Shown here: in pieces, positions 1 through 5,474 of the stretch
Layout of the letters: each line of letters opens with the position of its first letter
Position numbering within the stretch: position 1 is the stretch's first letter
Assembly (NCBI GenBank): GCA_946479055.1
Contig: CAMLEX010000376.1
Coordinates: 1 to 5,474, forward strand
Reading direction: 5' to 3'
Origin: an uncultured Bacteroidota bacterium
GTDB taxonomy: Bacteria > Bacteroidota > Bacteroidia > Chitinophagales > Chitinophagaceae
DNA: 5,474 bases
Translations under genes and position numbers: made by a program
The notes under the pieces: generated by a model
Seen by the model: only the letters and a program-made list of their open reading frames with translations
What the model was told of the DNA's origin: nothing
Database searches by the model: none

Positions 1-521
1 GTTTTCGAATAAATTCCTGAACCAGGTTCATTGAAACCAATATGCCCATTGTTCCCAATGCCGAGGATCTGCAAATCAATGCCGCCGGCATCAGCAATCA
101 TTTTTTCATACTCGTTGCAATGTGATTTAATATTCTCTTTTTTTATCTCACCATTGGGAATATGAATATTCTTCGGTTTAATATCTACATGATCAAAAAG
201 ATTGTTCCGCATAAAACGGTTATAACTTTGCAGCGCGTCGTTATCAATGGGATAGTACTCATCGAGATTGAAGGTGACAACATTTTTAAAACTCAGTTTT
301 TCTTCTTTGTGTATCCTTACCAGCTCTGCATATAATGTTTTTGGAGTGGATCCGGTAGCCAACCCCAATACACAGGGCAGGTTCATCTTTTGCTTTTCGC
401 GGATAAGATTTGCAATTTCACGAGCAACTGCTATTGACCCTTGTGTCAGGTCGGGATAGATTTTTACAGGAATTTTTTCAAAACTGTCTGAGAGATCAAT
501 CGGAGAGACTTTTTTTGCCAT
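1..521 (-). CDS. nagB: Glucosamine-6-phosphate deaminase, N-terminal part (runs off left edge)
   Basis: NagB converts glucosamine 6-phosphate to fructose 6-phosphate and ammonia in the cytoplasm, the step that brings amino sugars into glycolysis. The visible 173 residues start at an ATG (MAKKVSPIDL) and read without a stop to the window edge. Family landmarks are present: the phosphate-binding loop LATGSTP (about residues 54-60), NLDEYYP (85-91, with D87 matching the E. coli catalytic Asp72), and GIGNNGHIGFNEPGSG (about 154-169, with H160 and E165 matching His143 and Glu148). N158 stands where E. coli has Asp141; Asn is also usual at this place in other NagB proteins, so this does not argue for loss of activity. 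The N-terminal extension before the catalytic fold and the wording of the motifs resemble the long Bacteroidota form, which carries an extra C-terminal LmbE/PIG-L-like domain; that part would lie outside the window, so the long form is inference. It lies 145 bp downstream of the sigma gene on the same strand and may have its own promoter. Confidence 0.93.
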   Translation of the reverse strand, partial: MAKKVSPIDLSDSFEKIPVKIYPDLTQGSIAVAREIANLIREKQKMNLPCVLGLATGSTPKTLYAELVRIHKEEKLSFKNVVTFNLDEYYPIDNDALQSYNRFMRNNLFDHVDIKPKNIHIPNGEIKKENIKSHCNEYEKMIADAGGIDLQILGIGNNGHIGFNEPGSGIYSK

Positions 522-666
522 TTCTTTTTGTTTTCAGTTTATTCGAGGTTCGAAGATATTAAAATGAGTGAAGGGCGGAAGGCCATTGACAACATTTCTT
601 TGCGAAATCGTTTGTCCTGAAGAGTATCAGCAAATGATGTTTTGTAACGGTGTTAATTCATTTATT
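522..666. other. Intergenic region between sigma gene and nagB
   Basis: This 145-bp gap separates two minus-strand genes. I see no open reading frame worth calling and no convincing rho-independent terminator after the sigma gene. It holds a 5-bp perfect inverted repeat (TTCGA-GGT-TCGAA, 542-554) and, on the minus strand, TATCTTCG at 551-558, which is one mismatch from the Bacteroidota -7 box TAnnTTTG but has no TTG at the right distance upstream. Any nagB promoter here is therefore unproven. Confidence 0.5.
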
Positions 667-1212
667 TTATTCCGGAGATAATAATTTGCGAAGCGCTTTT
701 ACCGATTGATGAAAAAGATTGCGGGCTACCTGGTAGTTGATCCCCATTATTTCACTTACTTCTTCATAATTGAGTTGCTGGTAAAATTTGAGATACACGA
801 TTTCTTTTTGCCGGTTGGAGAGTTGTTGCATGGCGGCAATTACTCTTGCCGTTTTTTCTTCACTTTCTTGCTTGCTGATTAGCAGCGTTTCATGACTAAA
901 TTCAAATCCTGTTTCCTCATGAATGGTTGTAAGTGCAAGACCGGATTTTTTTTGGAGTGCCCGGAATAATTTATACTTAAGCGCCTTAAACAAATAGGCT
1001 TTTACAGACTGTACTTTTGTCTGGCTTTTATTTTGCCACAATTCTACAAACAATTCCTGGATGCAATCTTCCAGCAAGTCCTGTTCAGAAGAAAATTTAC
1101 TTCCAAATTGAACAAGCGGCTGATAATACCTGCGGAATAGCTTTCCAAAAGATTCCGTGTCACCCTGTTTATAGGATTCCCATAATGCGATATCCGGGTT
1201 ATTACTAATCAA
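667..1212 (-). CDS. ECF-type RNA polymerase sigma factor (FecI/RpoE-like, Bacteroidota type)
   Basis: This 181-residue protein has the two domains of an extracytoplasmic-function sigma factor. Region 2 (about residues 17-90) begins with the typical GDTESFGKLFRRYY and contains DCIQELFVELW (49-59), the core-polymerase and -10 recognition segment. A linker of about 40 residues follows. Region 4 (about 128-178) starts with QQLSNRQKEIVYL and contains the helix-turn-helix NYEEVSEIMGINYQVARNLF (148-167) that reads the -35 element. Length is normal for the family. There is no ATG in frame upstream before a stop codon, and no internal Met before residue 128, so TTG at 1212-1210 is the best start; it gives the expected short N-terminus before the conserved LW..Y..GD segment. 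It is transcribed divergently from the FecR-like gene, its likely partner, and a good promoter lies 33 bp upstream. Expected role: transcribe the receptor operon, and perhaps its own gene, when FecR releases it. Family assignment is firm; the target genes are inferred. Confidence 0.95.
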   Translation of the reverse strand: MISNNPDIALWESYKQGDTESFGKLFRRYYQPLVQFGSKFSSEQDLLEDCIQELFVELWQNKSQTKVQSVKAYLFKALKYKLFRALQKKSGLALTTIHEETGFEFSHETLLISKQESEEKTARVIAAMQQLSNRQKEIVYLKFYQQLNYEEVSEIMGINYQVARNLFHQSVKALRKLLSPE

Positions 1213-1223
1213 AATATTCTCAT
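1209..1223 (-). other. Possible four-codon upstream ORF overlapping the sigma start
   Basis: Directly upstream of the sigma gene, in another frame, ATG AGA ATA TTT TGA encodes MRIF and stops so that its TGA overlaps the sigma TTG start as TTGA. The ATG lies about 15 nt after the likely transcription start. It could serve translational coupling or re-initiation. Equally, one missing T in the T4 run would fuse it to the sigma frame as MRIFLISNN, making this ATG the true start; the sequence alone cannot decide between the two. Confidence 0.3.
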
Positions 1224-1238
1224 CTCGTTTTGGCCTTA

Positions 1239-1269
1239 AAACCTCAAATCTAACTTATCTCGCAGGTTT
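1239..1269. repeat. Inverted repeat flanking the sigma -7 box
   Basis: AAACCT (1239-1244) and AGGTTT (1264-1269) form perfect 6-bp inverted arms 19 bp apart, and the -7 box of the sigma promoter sits between them. This would suit an operator for a dimeric regulator in the divergent region, but 6-bp arms in AT-rich DNA arise easily by chance. Confidence 0.2.
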
Positions 1270-1276
1270 CGTGCAA
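1245..1276 (-). promoter_or_regulatory. Promoter of the ECF sigma gene (Bacteroidota -33/-7 type)
   Basis: On the minus strand, TAGATTTG (plus 1245-1252) matches the Bacteroidota housekeeping -7 consensus TAnnTTTG exactly, and TTG (plus 1274-1276, inside TTTGTTG) lies 21 bp upstream, within the usual spacing. The expected transcription start is around 1238-1240, giving a leader of roughly 25-28 nt before the sigma TTG start. This points to transcription by the primary sigma factor rather than only autoregulation. Motif and spacing are seen; activity is inferred. Confidence 0.65.
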
Positions 1277-1354
1277 CAAAATAAAAAAACCATGCAAAAA
1301 AATAGTTACAAAATTTCCCGTTCAGGTACTATTTTTAACAGTGAAATACGTATT

Positions 1355-2359
1355 ATGGCGATGAATATCAAAAATATTGATGAATTATTGTGCGATGATG
1401 GCTTCCTGGCATGGTACTTTAAAACGGATCCAACTAAAATAGTTTTTTGGGATAACCTTATAAAAAATGACCCTGATCAAAAAAAATGGGTAGATGCTGC
1501 TGTTTCAGTAATAGAGGCAATAAAAATCAAAGAGGATGTACCTGCAATAGATCCTGGTAAAGCTGAAAGCAGGCTTTTTGAAAGGATTAACCAGGTTAAT
1601 CCTCGTCCCACGGCATCGTTGGTGCCCTTAAACACCGGGCGAAAATTGTTGCGGTGGGTTGCTGCTGCAATTATTTTAGTAACAGTTGGCTTTGGGTTAT
1701 ATAAATTTTTTCAGCCGGGCAAACCTGTTATTGAAACAAGTTATGCAGAGATCAGGAAAGAGTCTTTGCCGGATGGCTCGCAGGTTACCTTGAATGCTAA
1801 CAGCGAAGTAACCTATGGTAGAAGCTGGGGAAAAGGAAATGATAGGGAAGTATGGGTAAAAGGCGAGGCATTTTTCCAGGTGGAAAAGACCCCTCAGAAA
1901 AGCAAGTTTGTTGTTCATACCGGTCATTTTGATATTATCGTAACCGGTACTGAGTTTAATGTGGTGAACCGGAATGAAAAAACGAATGTATTACTCAAGG
2001 AAGGCAGCGTTATTATCCGTACTTCCAATGGAACTGAAACTGTGATGAAGCCAGGAGACTTTGTTGAGTTCGCTAACGATCGGGTGCAAATGAAACCGGC
2101 AAAAGATATTCAGGTTTTGGCATGGAAAGACCGTAAATTTATTTTTGAGAAGACACCGATGAAAGAAGTAGGAGAAAGTATCAGGGATTTATATGGGGTG
2201 AATGTAAGGTTTGAAGATGATGTTATTGCTTCTGACTCTATTTCCGGTATCTTGCCCAATGATAACCTGGAAGTTTTTCTGCAGTCACTTGAAACTGCGC
2301 AAAACTATGAGATCATAAAAACCGACCATGATATTTTGATCAGAACGAGACGCCGATGA
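1355..2359 (+). CDS. FecR-like anti-sigma factor with C-terminal DUF4974 domain
   Basis: This single-pass inner-membrane protein (334 residues) should hold the ECF sigma factor inactive and receive the signal from the TonB-dependent receptor. Residues 1-95 form the cytoplasmic anti-sigma part (IDELLCDDGFLAWYFKTD near the start is typical). A hydrophobic segment at about 101-119, starting WVAAAIILVTVGFGLY, crosses the membrane. The periplasmic FecR domain (about 136-235) contains LPDGSQVTLNANSEVTY, VKGEAFFQVEK and VTGTEFNV. DUF4974, an STN-like fold, fills about 261-331 (FIFEKTPMKEV to YEII). The open frame extends upstream to GTG 1271 with ATG 1292, but that extension is lysine- and asparagine-rich with no family likeness. 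I chose ATG 1355 (MAMNIKNIDELL); ATG 1361 is almost as good. The receptor gene starts 27 bp downstream, so the two are probably one operon. The sigma gene is divergent, whereas such pairs are mostly co-directional. Family assignment is firm; pairing with this sigma and receptor rests on context. Confidence 0.94.
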   Translation: MAMNIKNIDELLCDDGFLAWYFKTDPTKIVFWDNLIKNDPDQKKWVDAAVSVIEAIKIKEDVPAIDPGKAESRLFERINQVNPRPTASLVPLNTGRKLLRWVAAAIILVTVGFGLYKFFQPGKPVIETSYAEIRKESLPDGSQVTLNANSEVTYGRSWGKGNDREVWVKGEAFFQVEKTPQKSKFVVHTGHFDIIVTGTEFNVVNRNEKTNVLLKEGSVIIRTSNGTETVMKPGDFVEFANDRVQMKPAKDIQVLAWKDRKFIFEKTPMKEVGESIRDLYGVNVRFEDDVIASDSISGILPNDNLEVFLQSLETAQNYEIIKTDHDILIRTRRR

Positions 2360-2386
2360 ACAATTGACTGCTATAAAAACTGCTTT

Positions 2387-5300
2387 ATGAGGAAAAAAGA
2401 ACTGGCATTTTTCTTCTTATTTTATTTGCCGGTAAGTATTTTAATTTCTTTCAACCAAGTTGAAGCACAGACTGTATTGGCGCTTAATAAAAAACAATTG
2501 CGGCAAGCAGAGGCTAAACCATCTACCGAAAACATCCCCAGCAACCTTCCCATAGAAAAGCAAAAGCTTTTTAATGCACTCCGGCAACTCAATCAGACTA
2601 AAGGTATTTATTTTCTTTTTTCCGACAAGTCATTTGGAGATATCCTGGTAGATCCGGTTATGGATAATAATCAGCCGGTCGAACAAATACTGCATGCCTT
2701 ATTAAAAGACACAGATCTCAGGTTTAAAAAAATAAACACAAATACATTTCTCATACTGCCTCTTAAGGATAAATCAAAGAGCAATTCCCCTGCTGAAATT
2801 GCTGCTGATGATGAAGGGACGTCTAACCCAATGCAGGAAATCAGTGGTCTTCAAGCGGGAACAACAGCACGTTTAATCAGAGGTAAAGTAACGACTACAG
2901 ATGATGTTCCATTAGCTAATGTTAGTGTACTTATAAAAGGAACCACCAAAGGAATAGTTACAAGTGGCAATGGCGAATTTGATATTAGCGGAAACCTGGG
3001 TGATGTATTGGTCATTTCTTTTGTAGGATATGAAAAAAAGGAAATAATAATTGAAAAAGATGTTCCTGGCTTTTTAACGACTAAACTTTCAGTAGCGGAT
3101 AAACAAATGGATGAGGTCATCATAACCTCATTAGGGGTTAAGAAATCACAAAGATCAGTAGGTTATTCTGCCAATACTGTCACTGCTGAAGAACTAACAG
3201 CTTCGGGCAATACCAATTTTGCTTCGGCACTGTATGGAAAAGCCGCCGGGGTTAAAATCAGTACGGCGCCGGGAGGTGCTACCAGTGCGGTACAGGTGCA
3301 AGTAAGAGGTCTGAATTCGCTTAATTATAATAGCCAGCCCTTATATGTGGTGGATGGAATCGTGATCAGAAATACCAATGAAAAAGGGATAAAAGGTATT
3401 AATAATGACGGTTACTGGAATGATCCGCGTATCCGGGGAAATGGAATTCTTGACATAAATCCTGCAGATATAGAAACACTCACTATTTTAAAAGGAGCAA
3501 GTGCAACAGCTTTATATGGATCTGAAGCGGCAAGTGGAGTGGTAGTGATTACTACAAAAAAGGGTAATAATAAAAAGGGTTTGGGAGTAGAGATAAACTA
3601 CACCAATAATATTGAGCAGGTTGCTTTTTTACCAAAATACCAGAATGTATATGGCCCCGGGGCTGACAGAACCACTAATTTATCAGAAGGGGCAACAGAG
3701 GAAGGATGGATAGAAGCAGATCTTAACAATGATGGTATCAATGAAAGTGTCAGGCCCAACTTCCGTTCCTATGCACAGTTTGGGCCCAAAATGGAGGGGC
3801 AGATTGTTCCCTGGTGGGATGGTGAAATGCGTTCTTATTCAGCTCAACCCGATAATTATAAAAACCTGTACCGCGCTGGTTTTAATTCTATTTTAAATGC
3901 GGCCGTCTCTCATCAGTCAGAGAAAGCTTCTTATCGCTTCTCGTATACTAGAAATGATTATAAAGGAATACAAGTTGGGAGTGGATCGCAACGCAATACT
4001 TTTAACATTAACAGCAGTTTTAAAATAAATAATCAGTTAAGCACTGATGTTGTTGTTAGCTATATCAATAACAAAGTACATAATCGTCCTTACCAGCTTA
4101 CCCGTGTCATTGCTTCTTATTCCGGTTTTTTCAGCAGGGCGGAAGATGTGGCTCTTATGTTTAATAAATATAAAACATCGCAAGGGTATAAATGGGTACC
4201 CTGGAATCAGCAGCAACGTAATTCGGCTGAGGCGTTGAGATATGAAATGAAAAATGAAACCCTTGATCTGCTATGGAGCCAGTTGCGCAATAGCGAAGAT
4301 GAAAACCAAAACAGGTTGTTAAGCAGCCTTACATTAAATTATGATATTAACAAAGACATGCACATCAGGGGAAGAATTGGTAATGATTATACTAATATGA
4401 ATATAGAGGGGAAGAGTTACAATGAATACCCGATTGCATTTAACAGCGTTAGCAGTACAGGATCATATGCAGTATCGGATGGAAGGTATTCTATTTTTTA
4501 TGGAGATATTTTGTTTACGTATGCTAAGAAGATTAACAAGGACTTCGATCTTTCTTTTAATGGGGGTTACCAGGCTAGAAATGAAAAATATTATGACCAG
4601 GTTTCCAATACAAACGGAGGGCTGCTAAAAGAAAATTGGTTTAGTCTCAATAATTCATTCGGTACCGTTATCGCAAAAGCCAACAGGAGTAATATTTTTA
4701 AATACGCCTTTCTTGGTTTTTTTAATGTGGGGTATAAAAATTATTTATTCCTGGAAGGGACAGCAAGACAAGAATATTCTTCCACACTGCCTCCCGGTAA
4801 TAACAGTTATTTCTATCCTTCGGTAAATACAAGCTTTATTTTCAGCGATGTTTTTAAAATGCCTTCCTTTATTAATTTCGGAAAGCTGAGAGCTTCGTTT
4901 GGTATAGTTGGTAATGCTCCACCGGTCTATGCTTCAGGTATAGCTTATACACAAACAACCCTATCGACTGTTAATGGACCTGTGGCATCACTTAGTGCAC
5001 AGATCAATGCTGGTAATAATGCAATAAGGCCTGAAAATAAATATGAAACCGAATTTGGGCTTGAAGCGAAATTGTTTAAATGCAGGCTTGGTATTGATCT
5101 TACCTATTACAACAGCAGGACAATTGACCAGATAATACAATTAACTGTTCCTGCAAGTACGGGTGCTGTTTCGAAACTGGTCAATGCAGGTGAGCTGCAA
5201 AGCAATGGCGTTGAACTGGGGTTGGATTGGATGGCTGTGAAAAAAAAGAATTTTAAATGGAATACCCGGATGAATATGGCTTTGGGCCGCACGATGGTTC

Positions 5301-5474
5301 GCCAACTGGGTGGTGCTGTTAAACAGATAGTATATTATGAAGGAGAACAAAATGCTATCAGGATCGTGGCAGAAGAAGGAAAAACCGTGGGTAATATTTA
5401 TGTGCATCCGCGAATGACAGACAAGGCAGGAAATTATGTAGTAGGGGATAATGGCTTATATGTTATTGATAATA
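2387..5474 (+). CDS. SusC/RagA-family TonB-dependent outer-membrane receptor with STN domain (runs off right edge)
   Basis: The protein is an outer-membrane beta-barrel that imports a ligand, usually glycan fragments, with energy from TonB-ExbBD. From ATG 2387 the frame is open to the window end: 1029 residues. A signal peptide (MRKKELAFFFLFYL...) likely ends after VEA at residue 27. An STN signalling domain spans about 58-126 (LFNALRQLNQTKGIYFLFSD, then PVEQILHALLKDTDL). After an acidic linker comes a carboxypeptidase-regulatory-like domain at 162-225 (RGKVTTTDDVPLANVSVLIK to ISFVGYEKKE). The plug, about 242-393, opens with DEVIITSLGVKKS and holds QVQVRGLNS, the SusC signature PLYVVDGI (318-325) and LKGASATALYGSEAASGVVV. 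The rest is barrel, with late landmarks such as GNAPPVYAS, NAIRPENKYETEFGLEA and LQSNGVELGLDW. By family length perhaps 100 or so C-terminal residues are missing. The STN domain marks it as a transducer working through the adjacent FecR-like protein. A SusD-like lipoprotein gene is expected just downstream. The ligand is unknown. Confidence 0.96.
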   Translation, partial: MRKKELAFFFLFYLPVSILISFNQVEAQTVLALNKKQLRQAEAKPSTENIPSNLPIEKQKLFNALRQLNQTKGIYFLFSDKSFGDILVDPVMDNNQPVEQILHALLKDTDLRFKKINTNTFLILPLKDKSKSNSPAEIAADDEGTSNPMQEISGLQAGTTARLIRGKVTTTDDVPLANVSVLIKGTTKGIVTSGNGEFDISGNLGDVLVISFVGYEKKEIIIEKDVPGFLTTKLSVADKQMDEVIITSLGVKKSQRSVGYSANTVTAEELTASGNTNFASALYGKAAGVKISTAPGGATSAVQVQVRGLNSLNYNSQPLYVVDGIVIRNTNEKGIKGINNDGYWNDPRIRGNGILDINPADIETLTILKGASATALYGSEAASGVVVITTKKGNNKKGLGVEINYTNNIEQVAFLPKYQNVYGPGADRTTNLSEGATEEGWIEADLNNDGINESVRPNFRSYAQFGPKMEGQIVPWWDGEMRSYSAQPDNYKNLYRAGFNSILNAAVSHQSEKASYRFSYTRNDYKGIQVGSGSQRNTFNINSSFKINNQLSTDVVVSYINNKVHNRPYQLTRVIASYSGFFSRAEDVALMFNKYKTSQGYKWVPWNQQQRNSAEALRYEMKNETLDLLWSQLRNSEDENQNRLLSSLTLNYDINKDMHIRGRIGNDYTNMNIEGKSYNEYPIAFNSVSSTGSYAVSDGRYSIFYGDILFTYAKKINKDFDLSFNGGYQARNEKYYDQVSNTNGGLLKENWFSLNNSFGTVIAKANRSNIFKYAFLGFFNVGYKNYLFLEGTARQEYSSTLPPGNNSYFYPSVNTSFIFSDVFKMPSFINFGKLRASFGIVGNAPPVYASGIAYTQTTLSTVNGPVASLSAQINAGNNAIRPENKYETEFGLEAKLFKCRLGIDLTYYNSRTIDQIIQLTVPASTGAVSKLVNAGELQSNGVELGLDWMAVKKKNFKWNTRMNMALGRTMVRQLGGAVKQIVYYEGEQNAIRIVAEEGKTVGNIYVHPRMTDKAGNYVVGDNGLYVIDN

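Larger units (their letters stand above)
1213..1354. promoter_or_regulatory. Divergent control region between sigma and fecR-like genes
   Basis: This 142-bp stretch must carry the promoters for both directions. The minus-strand promoter is clear (see the separate entry). On the plus strand only weak candidates are seen: TATTTTTA at 1330-1337 differs from TAnnTTTG at the last base but lacks a TTG about 20 bp upstream, and TTG at 1230-1232 followed 18 bp later by TAACTTAT has two mismatches. The fecR-receptor operon may instead use a promoter read by the ECF sigma, whose consensus I cannot derive from one site. The plus strand also keeps an open frame from GTG 1271 through ATG 1292 into fecR. 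Confidence 0.5.

Noticed and set aside
268..459. Plus-strand 63-residue open frame with a hydrophobic start
   Set aside because: It lies wholly inside the antisense of the well-supported nagB-like gene, and its composition shows no family features.
594..608. ATTTC-TTTGC-GAAAT hairpin as a terminator for the sigma gene
   Set aside because: The stem is 5 bp and AT-rich, and no T-run follows it on the minus strand; too weak to call.
1017..1208. Plus-strand 63-residue open frame
   Set aside because: It is antisense to conserved region 2 of the ECF sigma factor.
1697..1927. Minus-strand 76-residue open frame
   Set aside because: It is antisense to the FecR domain, which has clear family motifs in the plus frame.
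2364..2377. TTGACT and TATAAA-like sequences between fecR and the receptor gene
   Set aside because: The two boxes are only about 2 bp apart, so they cannot act together as a promoter, and the classical consensus is not the Bacteroidota one. Co-transcription is simpler.
2851..3123. Minus-strand 90-residue open frame
   Set aside because: It is antisense to the carboxypeptidase-like domain of the SusC-type receptor; the Ser/Thr/Pro-rich composition is a shadow of the coding strand.
4047..4628. Two plus-strand frames of 63 and 68 residues (4047-4238 and 4422-4628)
   Set aside because: Both are out of frame inside the continuous receptor barrel, which reads through without interruption.
5107..5407. 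Two overlapping minus-strand frames of 61 and 88 residues
   Set aside because: Both are antisense to the barrel, which has recognisable SusC wording here.
2387..5474. Possible frameshift or internal break in the receptor gene
   Set aside because: Frame checks at several points from the start to the window edge show one continuous frame with domains in the expected order; it is only truncated by the window.

Overview
The window looks like chromosomal DNA of a Bacteroidota species, probably from the Chitinophagaceae or a near relative. The reasons are a SusC/RagA-type TonB-dependent receptor, a FecR-like anti-sigma factor with a C-terminal DUF4974 domain, an ECF sigma factor of the family that accompanies them, a Bacteroidota-style promoter (TTG, 21 bp, TAnnTTTG), no clear Shine-Dalgarno sequences, and fairly AT-rich DNA. 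The family placement is inference from protein style, not a database result.

Layout. Positions 1-521 (minus strand) hold the first 173 residues of a glucosamine-6-phosphate deaminase (NagB-like) that runs off the left edge. Positions 522-666 are a short intergenic gap. Positions 667-1212 (minus) encode an ECF sigma factor that appears to start at a TTG codon. Positions 1213-1354 are a divergent control region with a good promoter for the sigma gene. Positions 1355-2359 (plus) encode the FecR-like membrane anti-sigma factor. After a 27-bp gap, positions 2387-5474 (plus) encode a SusC-like outer-membrane receptor that runs off the right edge with 1029 residues visible.

How the genes fit together. 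The receptor has an N-terminal STN signalling domain in front of its carboxypeptidase-like and plug domains. With a single-pass FecR protein and an ECF sigma factor next to it, this is the classic trans-envelope signalling set (FecA-FecR-FecI logic): substrate at the receptor, signal through the periplasmic STN domain to FecR, release of sigma, transcription of the receptor operon. A SusD-like lipoprotein would be expected just past the right edge. The substrate cannot be read from this window; the adjacent amino-sugar deaminase hints at an amino-sugar glycan but may simply be an unrelated neighbour.

I see no mobile element, CRISPR array, RNA gene or clearly new system. The points most worth a second look are the divergent (rather than co-directional) sigma/anti-sigma arrangement, and the TTG start of the sigma gene, which overlaps the stop codon of a four-codon upstream ORF.
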